This document shows, piece after piece, positions 1-6,465 of a stretch of DNA of 7,696 nucleotides. A program made the translations under genes and the position numbers. Every line of letters starts with the position of its first letter. Positions within the stretch are counted from its first letter, which is position 1. The DNA is taken from the NCBI GenBank assembly GCA_013002625.1, contig JABDJE010000363.1, positions 1 through 7,696 on the forward strand. The letters run 5' to 3'. The stretch comes from Saprospiraceae bacterium. GTDB lineage: Bacteria > Bacteroidota > Bacteroidia > Chitinophagales > Saprospiraceae. The notes beneath the pieces are model-generated. The model was given only the letters and a program-made list of their open reading frames with translations. It was not told the origin of the DNA and did no database searches.

Positions 1-1450
1 GAATATTACATTGCCGGATGTTAAGTTGAACATGAATACCATTTTTCCATTTGAAAGAAAAAATAAGGGTTCCAATGAAGATAAATGGTATGAATTGATA
101 TCTCTGGATTATGACATGAAGTTTAAGAGTTTCGTGACCACGGGTGATACTGTCTTATTCACGCAGGAGATGTATGATAATATAAAGACTGGGATGAATC
201 ATGAAGTGAAATTGGCTATGTCAACCCGTGTGATGAAATACTTCAATCTGGTCCCTCGGGCCAGTTACGATGAAACATGGGTGCTCAATACAATTGAGCA
301 AACCTTGGCTACCGATACGTCTGGAAATGAAATAATTGAAACGGACAACCTAACTGGATTCGATAGGTATTACAGGTACAGTGCTGGTGTGAGTTTAAAT
401 ACTCAAATATTTGGAACAAAAAATTTCAAAAAGGGATGGTTGCGTGGTATCAGGCATACGATTAAACCAGATTTCGGTTATGCTTTTGCCCCCGATTTAA
501 GAAGCGTCTTCGTTGATACATTATATCTCGAGGATGAAAAAATAGAACAATATACCCGATTTGATGATGGTCCATTTAATACACCATCATTCAGCAATCT
601 GCAATCACAGATTACTTATAGGGTTAATAATATTTTGGAAATAAAGCATTTCGCTAAAAAGGATTCTACCGAGAAGAAGTTTAAAATATTTGACAACCTC
701 ACTATAAATGGATCCTACAATTTTGCTGCAGACAGTTTGAAATGGAGCCCTGTCTCAATGAGCAGTACCTCCAGGTTCTTTAAGGGAATTACGACCATTA
801 GAACATCATGGACCTTCGATCCATATATCGAAGAGGGTACCAGATCTGTCAATAAGACAACCTGGTCTGAAGATGGTAAACTCGTGCGGCTTGATCGGGC
901 AACCTTAAGGCTGTCTAACAGGTTTAAAATGAAGCAAATTCGTGAATTTTTTTCAGGCAAAGATGAAGCGGAGTCCGACCGGGATGAGAGATCTGACAGA
1001 GGCGACCAGGGAAGGCCGAGCGGTAATCAGGGCCCTAGCAGACCTGGCAGCGATGCTAAAGACAAAGCCAAGGAAATGATTTCATTTATGGAGTTATTTG
1101 ATAATATCAGTATAAACCACGAGATGAAATATGACATTACGTCAACCGATGGGGTAACTGAAGGAAGAATGGGAACGCATTCTCTTTCTCTTGCCGGAAC
1201 CCTCCCGCTTACGGATAATTGGTCTGTGAGAATTGGCAATCTGGGGTATGATTTCGTGAGACAGGGACTGACTTATCCAGATGTTACTTTTTCAAGAAAA
1301 TTACATTGCTGGAATATGAATTTTTCATGGAACCCGACCAGGGAGACATACAGCTTTTTTATTGGTGTAAGTTCAACAAACTTGAGCTTCCTTCGATATA
1401 ATTATGGTAGAAATAATGTGGATGGATTATTCAATAATGTGCGGTATTAA
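1..1450 (+). CDS. LptD-like outer-membrane LPS-assembly protein, C-terminal part (5' end outside window)
   Basis: The reading frame is open from the first bases (the codons before the TTG at 11 encode N-I-T), so the true start lies left of the window and about 482 residues of the C-terminal part are visible. The sequence has the alternating polar/aromatic pattern of an outer-membrane beta-barrel. It also resembles the large LptD-like proteins of Bacteroidota, in segments such as LPDVKLNMNTIFPFERK near the left edge, GIRHTIKPDFGYAF (about residues 146-159, counting the Leu at 11 as 1), NGSYNFAADSLKWSPVS (233-249) and TSWTFDPY (265-272). In the family, LptD inserts lipopolysaccharide into the outer leaflet of the outer membrane. 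A charged, low-complexity stretch rich in Asp, Arg, Gly and Ser (about 315-355) is probably a loop. Only one Cys (433) is visible. The family call is from recognition of these segments; another large outer-membrane barrel remains possible. Confidence 0.75.
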   Translation, partial: NITLPDVKLNMNTIFPFERKNKGSNEDKWYELISLDYDMKFKSFVTTGDTVLFTQEMYDNIKTGMNHEVKLAMSTRVMKYFNLVPRASYDETWVLNTIEQTLATDTSGNEIIETDNLTGFDRYYRYSAGVSLNTQIFGTKNFKKGWLRGIRHTIKPDFGYAFAPDLRSVFVDTLYLEDEKIEQYTRFDDGPFNTPSFSNLQSQITYRVNNILEIKHFAKKDSTEKKFKIFDNLTINGSYNFAADSLKWSPVSMSSTSRFFKGITTIRTSWTFDPYIEEGTRSVNKTTWSEDGKLVRLDRATLRLSNRFKMKQIREFFSGKDEAESDRDERSDRGDQGRPSGNQGPSRPGSDAKDKAKEMISFMELFDNISINHEMKYDITSTDGVTEGRMGTHSLSLAGTLPLTDNWSVRIGNLGYDFVRQGLTYPDVTFSRKLHCWNMNFSWNPTRETYSFFIGVSSTNLSFLRYNYGRNNVDGLFNNVRY

Positions 1451-1512
1451 TGCATTTTTACCTTAGGAATAGCAAGAATCAAAAAAAGCGTGTTTCTTAA
1501 AAGATTTAATAT

Positions 1513-1520
1513 TACCTTTG
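1513..1520 (+). promoter_or_regulatory. Putative -7 promoter element upstream of rpsO
   Basis: The octamer TACCTTTG matches the Bacteroidota -7 consensus TAnnTTTG exactly. It lies about 50 bases before the rpsO ATG, which would leave a leader of roughly 40 nt. The expected -33 TTTG is not clear: only an imperfect TGTTT-type sequence is present near 1491-1495. The position in the gap after the lptD-like gene suggests that the rpsO-pnp block has its own promoter. Confidence 0.5.
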
Positions 1521-1570
1521 CGCTTGCTAAAATACGATTTCAGTAATCCTTTTTGGTAAAACTAAACATT

Positions 1571-1846
1571 ATGGCAAGCTATTTAACGAAAGAAAAGAAA
1601 GAAGAAATTTTTGCAGAGTATGGTGGAAACGCTAATAACTCTGGGTCTATTGAAGGCCAAGTCGCATTATTTACATTTAGAATTCAAAGCCTATCCCAGC
1701 ATCTAAATGAAAATAAGAAAGATCACTCATCAAGAAAAGCCTTGCTTTCGCTTGTAGGTAAAAGACGTCGTCTTTTAAATTATCTATCGAAAAAGGACAT
1801 CGCTAGATATAGAGAAGTGATTGAGAAATTGAAGATCAGAAAGTAA
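1571..1846 (+). CDS. rpsO: 30S ribosomal protein S15
   Basis: This 91-residue protein is a full-length S15, a primary 16S rRNA-binding protein of the central domain of the small subunit. Its helical family motifs are present: GSIEGQVALFTFRI (residues 26-39), then KKDHSSRKALLSLVGKRRRLLNYL (50-73), which carries the conserved His/Asp/Ser rRNA-contact segment and the basic GKRRRLL helix, and the end KKDIARYREVIEKL. The ATG at 1571 is chosen over an in-frame TTG at 1553, because the family normally starts a few residues before YLTKEKK and the upstream six residues look like leader sequence. The gene is 60 bases upstream of pnp on the same strand, an arrangement widely conserved in bacteria, so the two are probably cotranscribed. 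In other bacteria S15 represses its own mRNA; no leader structure that would show this is evident here. Confidence 0.97.
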   Translation: MASYLTKEKKEEIFAEYGGNANNSGSIEGQVALFTFRIQSLSQHLNENKKDHSSRKALLSLVGKRRRLLNYLSKKDIARYREVIEKLKIRK

Positions 1847-1906
1847 GAATTACTTACTGTCTTATGGTCCTTATTTATTTTTAAGTCTTACATATCCAAT
1901 TAAATT

Positions 1907-4051
1907 ATGGGTTTACAAACACCTATTACTACCTCATTCAAACTTCCGAGTGGAGAAGAAGTTATTTTAGAAACTGGTAAACTGGCTACTCAAGCACATG
2001 GCTCTTGCGTTGTACGCGTTGGAGATACAATGTTGTTTTGTTCAGTTGTATCAAATTATGAAGCAAGAGAAGGTCAAAGTTTCTTTCCTCTTTCTGTAGA
2101 TTATCAAGAAAAGTTCGCATCTGTAGGTCGAATCCCTGGTAATTTCTTTAGAAGAGAAACGAGATTGTCTGATTATGAAATATTAACATCCAGATTAGTG
2201 GACAGAGCAATTCGTCCATTATTTCCTGATGGTTATATGACAGAAACACAAGTGATAATCAACCTTATTTCAGGTGAGTTGAATACTTTGCCAGATGCTT
2301 ATACAGCATTGGCGGCGTCAACAGCACTTGCTGTATCTGATATTCCATTTGCAGGTCCGATATCTGAAGTACGTGTATGTAAAATAGATGGGGAATACGT
2401 TGTTAACCCTAAGAAGGATGCTATCGAAAAGGCAAGTTTGGAAATTATTGTCGCTGCCACAATGGAAAATGTGATGATGGTTGAAGGAGAGGCACAGGAG
2501 TGCAGTGAACAAGAATTGATTGAAGCCATTAAAGTAGGACATGAAGCGATTAAAGTACAATGTCAGGCACAATTAGATCTTGCGAATCTTGTTGGAGACA
2601 AAGCATTGGTTAAAAGAGAAATAGAAGTCGTTGAAGAAGATGAAGAGCTGAAAGAATATGTGAAGAATAAGACAAAAGAGCGCATTCTTGAAGTTGCAAG
2701 AGCAGCTTTGGACAAATTAACTCGTAAGAATAGCTTCAAAGAAATTTCTGAAAGTTTAAAAGAAACCATCTTAGAAGAGAAAGGAGAGGAGTATGCGGAA
2801 GAGAATACGGACAAAGCGCTTGAATATTACAATAAACTGAAAAAAGAGACCATCAGAGCGATGGTGCTTGAAGAAGAAGTAAGACTTGACGGACGAAAGT
2901 TCGATGAAGTGAGACCTATTTGGACAGAAGTAAATTATTTGCCATCTGCACACGGGTCTGCCATATTCAACAGAGGTGAAACGCAGGCTTTAACATCATT
3001 GACATTGGGTTCTAAATTAGACCAAAAAATGGTGGATAACGCATTGGAAAACTACTACGAGAAGTTTATCCTTCATTATAACTTCCCTGCATTATCTGTA
3101 GGAGAGGTCAAGCCAATGAGAGGACCAGGTAGAAGAGAGGTTGGACACGCAAATCTTGCTTCAAGGTCTCTAAAACAGGTTATTCCTTCAGATACACCTT
3201 ATACTATAAGACTGGTATCTGATATTCTGGAATCAAACGGGTCATCATCAATGGCAACTGTTTGTGCAGGATCACTGGCTCTTATGGATGGTGGATTGCC
3301 AATCAAATCACCGGTATCAGGTATTGCGATGGGTATGATTTCTGATGGAAATAAACACGCTATACTTTCAGATATCCTTGGTGACGAGGATGCATTGGGA
3401 GATATGGATTTCAAAGTGACAGGTACCCGTAAGGGAATTACAGCTTGTCAAATGGATATAAAAATTGATGGTCTGCCTTATGAAACACTAGCTCAGGCAC
3501 TTGAGCAAGCTAAGGAAGGTAGAATTCATATATTAAATGAAATGGACAAAACCATTTCAGAATCTAGATCTGATTACAAACCACATGCTCCGCGCATCGT
3601 TGAGTTTGAAGTTGACAAATCTTATATCGGCGCAATTATTGGGCCTGGTGGTAAAATCATCCAGGAACTTCAGGCGAGAACTGGTACTGTTATCAATATT
3701 GAAGAAGTCAACGATAAAGGTGTTGTATCAATCGCTTCCAATGATAAGACATCATTGGACGCAGCTAAAGCTGCTATTGATGATATCGCTTTTGAACCTA
3801 AGGTTGGAGATGAATTCGATGCTACCGTAGCTTCGGTTCAGACTTACGGCGTTTTTGTTGACTTTAAGGGCAAATCCGGTCTCTTACACGTTTCTGAAAT
3901 CTCGCATTCCAGAATCAACGATGTATCTGAGGTATTCAAGGTTGGAGATCCTGTAAAAGTTAAATTGGTAGGTATCGATCCAAAATCAGGTAAATTCAGA
4001 TTATCAAGAAAGGTTCTTTTGCCAAATCCAAAGGAAAAAGTGGCAGAATAA
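1907..4051 (+). CDS. pnp: Polyribonucleotide nucleotidyltransferase (PNPase)
   Basis: PNPase is a cytoplasmic 3'-5' exoribonuclease that degrades RNA phosphorolytically to nucleoside diphosphates and can run in reverse to add tails. The 714 residues show the complete family order: first RNase PH domain (about 14-215, with FFRRE at 80-84), all-helical linker rich in Glu and Lys (about 240-325), second catalytic RNase PH domain (about 328-550), KH domain (about 560-620, GPGG loop at 579-582) and S1 domain (about 632-702). By motif alignment with the E. coli enzyme, the catalytic residues D486, D492 and K494 correspond to D495, D501 and K503 here, within GDEDALGDMDFK. The phosphate-binding NGSSSM motif (444-449) is intact. 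The ATG at 1907 gives the usual length and the usual short N-terminus before the first domain. The gene lies between rpsO and rpoD on the same strand and has no sign of damage. Confidence 0.99.
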   Translation: MGLQTPITTSFKLPSGEEVILETGKLATQAHGSCVVRVGDTMLFCSVVSNYEAREGQSFFPLSVDYQEKFASVGRIPGNFFRRETRLSDYEILTSRLVDRAIRPLFPDGYMTETQVIINLISGELNTLPDAYTALAASTALAVSDIPFAGPISEVRVCKIDGEYVVNPKKDAIEKASLEIIVAATMENVMMVEGEAQECSEQELIEAIKVGHEAIKVQCQAQLDLANLVGDKALVKREIEVVEEDEELKEYVKNKTKERILEVARAALDKLTRKNSFKEISESLKETILEEKGEEYAEENTDKALEYYNKLKKETIRAMVLEEEVRLDGRKFDEVRPIWTEVNYLPSAHGSAIFNRGETQALTSLTLGSKLDQKMVDNALENYYEKFILHYNFPALSVGEVKPMRGPGRREVGHANLASRSLKQVIPSDTPYTIRLVSDILESNGSSSMATVCAGSLALMDGGLPIKSPVSGIAMGMISDGNKHAILSDILGDEDALGDMDFKVTGTRKGITACQMDIKIDGLPYETLAQALEQAKEGRIHILNEMDKTISESRSDYKPHAPRIVEFEVDKSYIGAIIGPGGKIIQELQARTGTVINIEEVNDKGVVSIASNDKTSLDAAKAAIDDIAFEPKVGDEFDATVASVQTYGVFVDFKGKSGLLHVSEISHSRINDVSEVFKVGDPVKVKLVGIDPKSGKFRLSRKVLLPNPKEKVAE

Positions 4052-4095
4052 TTGCTTCAAGTCTAATCCCGTTCGACAATTAAAGGCTTTTGAAA

Positions 4096-4125
4096 CAGGA
4101 ATGGTAATTTTTTTTACTATTCCTG
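4096..4125. terminator. Hairpin downstream of pnp, possible terminator or 3' end stabiliser
   Basis: CAGGAATGGTAA (4096-4107) and TTACTATTCCTG (4114-4125) form a 12-bp stem with one G-U wobble and a loop of six T. It begins 44 bases after the pnp stop codon. It is not a classical intrinsic terminator on the plus strand, because the T run is in the loop and the bases after the stem (AACTAATTTC) are not a T tract. It could still mark the 3' end of the pnp mRNA or serve as a processing site. Confidence 0.5.
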
Positions 4126-4190
4126 AACTAATTTCTGAAGATACTTGTATTAGTATTGTCGGTTTAGTATTTTTTTTTGAATTTGTCAAT

Positions 4191-4212
4191 AGGTAAATGT
4201 TAAAATTTACCT
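4191..4212. promoter_or_regulatory. Dyad GTAAAT-N6-ATTTAC upstream of rpoD
   Basis: AGGTAAAT (4191-4198) and ATTTACCT (4205-4212) are perfect 8-base inverted arms around the 6-base spacer gttaaa. The dyad ends 19 bases before the rpoD ATG. It could be an operator, a leader hairpin or part of the promoter region. The core GTAAAT-N6-ATTTAC occurs again, with the same spacer length, upstream of the DUF3276 gene at 6977-6994. Confidence 0.4.
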
Positions 4213-4231
4213 GAACGTAGATAAAGTTTTA

Positions 4232-5098
4232 ATGAGACAGTTAAAGATTACAAATAAGATTACCTCAAGGGAGAGTTTAGCCCTCGATAAGTATCTCAAT
4301 GATATATCAAAAATTGAGATGTTGACTCCTGAGGAGGAAGCGGATTTAGCAAGAAGAATCCGCAGTGGTGATGAAAAAGCGCTTGAACGTATGACTCAAG
4401 CTAACCTAAGATTTGTGGTATCTGTTGCCAAGCAGTACCAGAATCAAGGATTGTCATTAAGTGATCTAATCAATGAAGGAAACGTTGGTTTAATGAAAGC
4501 TGCCAAGCGTTTTGATGAAACCAAAGGATTTAAGTTTATATCCTATGCAGTATGGTGGATTCGTCAATCCATCTTGCAATCCATAGTTGAATATTCAAGA
4601 ATGGTGCGCTTGCCACTTAATAAAGTAAGCTCTTATTCCAAAGTCAATGAAGCTTATGTTTCATTTGTTCAGGAATTCGAGAGAGAGCCAACGCACGAAG
4701 AATTATCTGAATTGCTTGATATGAAGATTTCAGATATAGTAAATGTATTGCAGGGAGGCGGAAGACACTTATCAATGGATGCGCCGGTAGGTGGCGAAGA
4801 AGGAGAAGCAACTATGCTCGACTTGTTCATGCCTAAAGATCAAAAGAGTCCAGACTTAAACTTGATGGAAGAGTCGTTGAGAGACGAAGTAAAATATGGT
4901 CTTTCTTTACTCAGCTCACGTGAAATCGAAGTTTTATCAGCATACTATGGACTCAATGGTCATAAATCTTTGACCCTTGAAGAAATTGGTGAATTATACG
5001 GACTTACACGCGAACGCGTAAGACAGATAAAAGAACGTGCATTGCGCAGATTGAGAAAATCTGTCAATAAAAATGCACTCAAATCCTATTTAGGGTAA
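4232..5098 (+). CDS. rpoD: Primary RNA polymerase sigma factor (sigma-70 family, short Bacteroidota type)
   Basis: The 288-residue protein directs RNA polymerase to housekeeping promoters. It starts at region 1.2 (about 13-46) with MRQLKITNKIT, and lacks the region 1.1 and large non-conserved insert of the E. coli protein, as expected for the Bacteroidota primary sigma factor. Region 2 spans about 56-126, with the core-binding and -10-recognition helices in ANLRFVVSVAKQYQNQG and KGFKFISYAVWWIRQSI. Region 3 spans about 135-205. Region 4 ends in the helix-turn-helix LTLEEIGELYGLTRERVRQIKERA (248-271) that contacts the upstream promoter element. The family's C-terminal SYLG ending is present. 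The start ATG at 4232 gives the standard N-terminus. It follows pnp by 180 bases containing a hairpin and a dyad, so it may have its own promoter, but I cannot pick out a convincing one. A terminator follows the gene. Confidence 0.96.
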   Translation: MRQLKITNKITSRESLALDKYLNDISKIEMLTPEEEADLARRIRSGDEKALERMTQANLRFVVSVAKQYQNQGLSLSDLINEGNVGLMKAAKRFDETKGFKFISYAVWWIRQSILQSIVEYSRMVRLPLNKVSSYSKVNEAYVSFVQEFEREPTHEELSELLDMKISDIVNVLQGGGRHLSMDAPVGGEEGEATMLDLFMPKDQKSPDLNLMEESLRDEVKYGLSLLSSREIEVLSAYYGLNGHKSLTLEEIGELYGLTRERVRQIKERALRRLRKSVNKNALKSYLG

Positions 5099-5142
5099 CA
5101 TTGGTATAAAATTCTTGTACCTCTAAAGAATAAATTTCTATT

Positions 5143-5179
5143 ATGGCTTTTGGAACTATTTCCATAAGCCATTTTTATT
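5143..5179 (+). terminator. Intrinsic terminator after rpoD
   Basis: ATGGCTT (5143-5149) pairs with AAGCCAT (5166-5172). After one T/T mismatch the stem continues as TGGAA (5151-5155) with TTCCA (5160-5164), closing on a CTAT loop. The stem runs into a T-rich tract (TTTTTATT, 5172-5179). The hairpin starts 44 bases after the rpoD stop, so it probably ends the rpoD transcript. Its T tract ends only about 10 bases before the start codon of the next gene. Confidence 0.8.
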
Positions 5180-5189
5180 AAGAGATAAT

Positions 5190-5870
5190 TTGGGAGCACT
5201 AATTAGAATACTAGTTTTACTGACCTTGACCATAAGCTCGATTGCTTTTATGATCTATTATGTCACTGATTTTATCGTCAGTATCGGATCAATAAAGCGC
5301 ATAATTAAGCGTGATTTTAAGAAGCTCGAGCAAATGATTAAGGTCTATACCGATGGTCTGATTCCATGGGATGTCGAAGAGTTGAAATTACTGTCGGCTA
5401 AACCCATTGCTAAAATTAAAAGACGATCTAACTATTCCACCTCAAAAGGATATCTATCAACAATCTATCAGGAGCCCATCTTTGCTTTCGGTATAAGGAA
5501 ATACCATAAATCAGGAAGGATGATTATGTTGGCAAAATCAGATTCGGAAAATTTCAAATTCCATTTTGACAATGACCATACTAAAGTGTATCGCAGCAAC
5601 GAATACTTGGGTTACATTACCTCTGATGACAGATACATGGCCAATAAATCAGAGTTGACTGCCAGAATCGAAAGAGAAAATGCACACAAGTACGCTACAA
5701 TTTATGCTGGCGATACCGATATTGCCCACCTCAATTTAAATGATCATGATGGAAAACCTATCAGCGAGCGAGCCTTCAGCGTTTTTCATGGTTTTGATGA
5801 AGAAAATGCTGACAGCTTGATAATCCTTTCTCTGTACCACATACTATTCAAACCTAATTTAAATCTCTAA
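5190..5870 (+). CDS. Membrane-anchored protein of unknown function
   Basis: I do not recognise a named family. The 226-residue product has one hydrophobic segment near the N-terminus (about residues 4-31). A Lys/Arg-rich stretch follows it (KRIIKRDFKK, 36-45), so by the positive-inside rule the soluble remainder is probably cytoplasmic. The soluble part (about 60-226) contains SKGYLSTIYQEPIFAFGIRKY (85-105) and then short strand-like units with turns, such as VYRSNEYLGYI and IYAGDTDIAHLNL. These suggest a mostly beta domain ending in a hydrophobic helix (DSLIILSLYHILF, 208-220). The only plausible start in this frame is TTG at 5190, since no ATG occurs between the upstream stop at 5124 and the ATG at 5250 inside the hydrophobic segment. 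The gene lies directly after the rpoD terminator. Codon use and composition look like the neighbours. Confidence 0.8.
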   Translation: MGALIRILVLLTLTISSIAFMIYYVTDFIVSIGSIKRIIKRDFKKLEQMIKVYTDGLIPWDVEELKLLSAKPIAKIKRRSNYSTSKGYLSTIYQEPIFAFGIRKYHKSGRMIMLAKSDSENFKFHFDNDHTKVYRSNEYLGYITSDDRYMANKSELTARIERENAHKYATIYAGDTDIAHLNLNDHDGKPISERAFSVFHGFDEENADSLIILSLYHILFKPNLNL

Positions 5871-5960
5871 TCCGATTTATTCTGCCGTTCTCTAATCGCT
5901 CGCCGAAATGATTATGCATTTGAAACGCACCAGGTCAAGTGGACGATCAAGCATAAGAAT

Positions 5961-5991
5961 TATAAATAATTTATAGTATACTTGTTCAAGT
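5961..5991. promoter_or_regulatory. Two adjacent small dyads and a -7-like octamer before the NUDIX-like gene
   Basis: TATAAA (5961-5966) and TTTATA (5970-5975) form a dyad with a 3-base spacer. ACTTG (5980-5984) and CAAGT (5987-5991) form a second dyad with a 2-base spacer, ending 11 bases before the ATG at 6003. Overlapping them, TATACTTG (5977-5984) differs by one base from the Bacteroidota -7 consensus TAnnTTTG. No -33 TTTG is seen at the right distance. The site is AT-rich, so chance is a real alternative. Confidence 0.3.
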
Positions 5992-6002
5992 AATGGAATA
6001 AT

Positions 6003-6422
6003 ATGACACTATTAGATACGGCGAGACTTTTCATATACCGATGTCACGAGAAAGGATTAGAGGTATTGATGATTAATAATGCTATCAATAAAGAAGAAGA
6101 AAATTGGTTTCTTCCTCAGGCCACATTAGTCAGTAATAATGAACGAATTATTGAACTGGATGGGATCAGAGATGAACAGGGTAATGAAATGAAAGCTTAT
6201 GCCATCGAAGCCGACTGGCATGATATTCCATCGATAAGAGGTATGATAAAAAATGATGTAAAAATGGTTAAGTCTAAATTGAAGGCTTCCATAATCGAAC
6301 TCGAACAAGGAAGCTACTTTGATATAAAAGATGCATTTAAACGAGTCCTTCCAAATGAATACAAGGCCCTAAAAGAATTAAAGGATATTATTCTGGATAG
6401 AAATGCATTGACAAATATGTAG
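6003..6422 (+). CDS. NUDIX-fold-like protein without a recognisable Nudix box
   Basis: This is a 139-residue protein starting at ATG 6003. The N-terminal pattern, ARLFIYRCHEKGLEVLMIN (residues 7-25) followed by NWFLPQ (34-39), matches the opening strands of NUDIX hydrolases, where a strand, a Lys-Gly-Leu turn, a second strand and W-x-L-P lead into the catalytic box. The box itself (G-x5-E-x7-REUxEExGU) is absent: the sequence goes on to ATLVSNNERIIELDG with no RExxEE helix. The C-terminal half (about 90-136) is helical and charged, with GSYFDIKDAFKRVLPNEYKALKELKD (103-128), which resembles the last helices of some Bacteroidota NUDIX proteins. If the fold is right, the protein probably does not hydrolyse nucleoside diphosphates in the usual way and may bind a ligand. 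It converges with the DUF3276 gene across 43 bases. The gene is convincing; the fold assignment is tentative. Confidence 0.6.
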   Translation: MTLLDTARLFIYRCHEKGLEVLMINNAINKEEENWFLPQATLVSNNERIIELDGIRDEQGNEMKAYAIEADWHDIPSIRGMIKNDVKMVKSKLKASIIELEQGSYFDIKDAFKRVLPNEYKALKELKDIILDRNALTNM

Positions 6423-6465
6423 TCAAGCATACTTATAATTGGAATCAGATATATTCGGACTTACT

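Noticed and set aside
1553..1570. Possible upstream TTG start adding six residues to S15
   Set aside because: The family begins at or just before the YLTKEKK segment, and the ATG at 1571 fits this. The six extra residues do not look like S15 and ATG is the stronger start.
1527..1570. Possible S15 autoregulatory structure in the rpsO leader
   Set aside because: Such leaders exist in other bacteria, but I see no stem or pseudoknot here strong enough to support one.
1842..1858. Small inverted repeat AGTAAG-N5-CTTACT at the rpsO stop codon
   Set aside because: The stem is only six pairs, AT-rich, overlaps the stop codon and has no T tract after it, so it is too weak to call a terminator or RNase site.
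3537..3830. Open frame of 97 codons inside pnp in another frame
   Set aside because: It overlaps the KH domain region of an intact pnp and has no recognisable protein features, so it is a shadow frame.
6423..6465. Bidirectional terminator between the converging NUDIX-like and DUF3276 genes
   Set aside because: The gap has only a 4-bp GAAT/ATTC pairing and no T tract on either strand, so no terminator can be supported.
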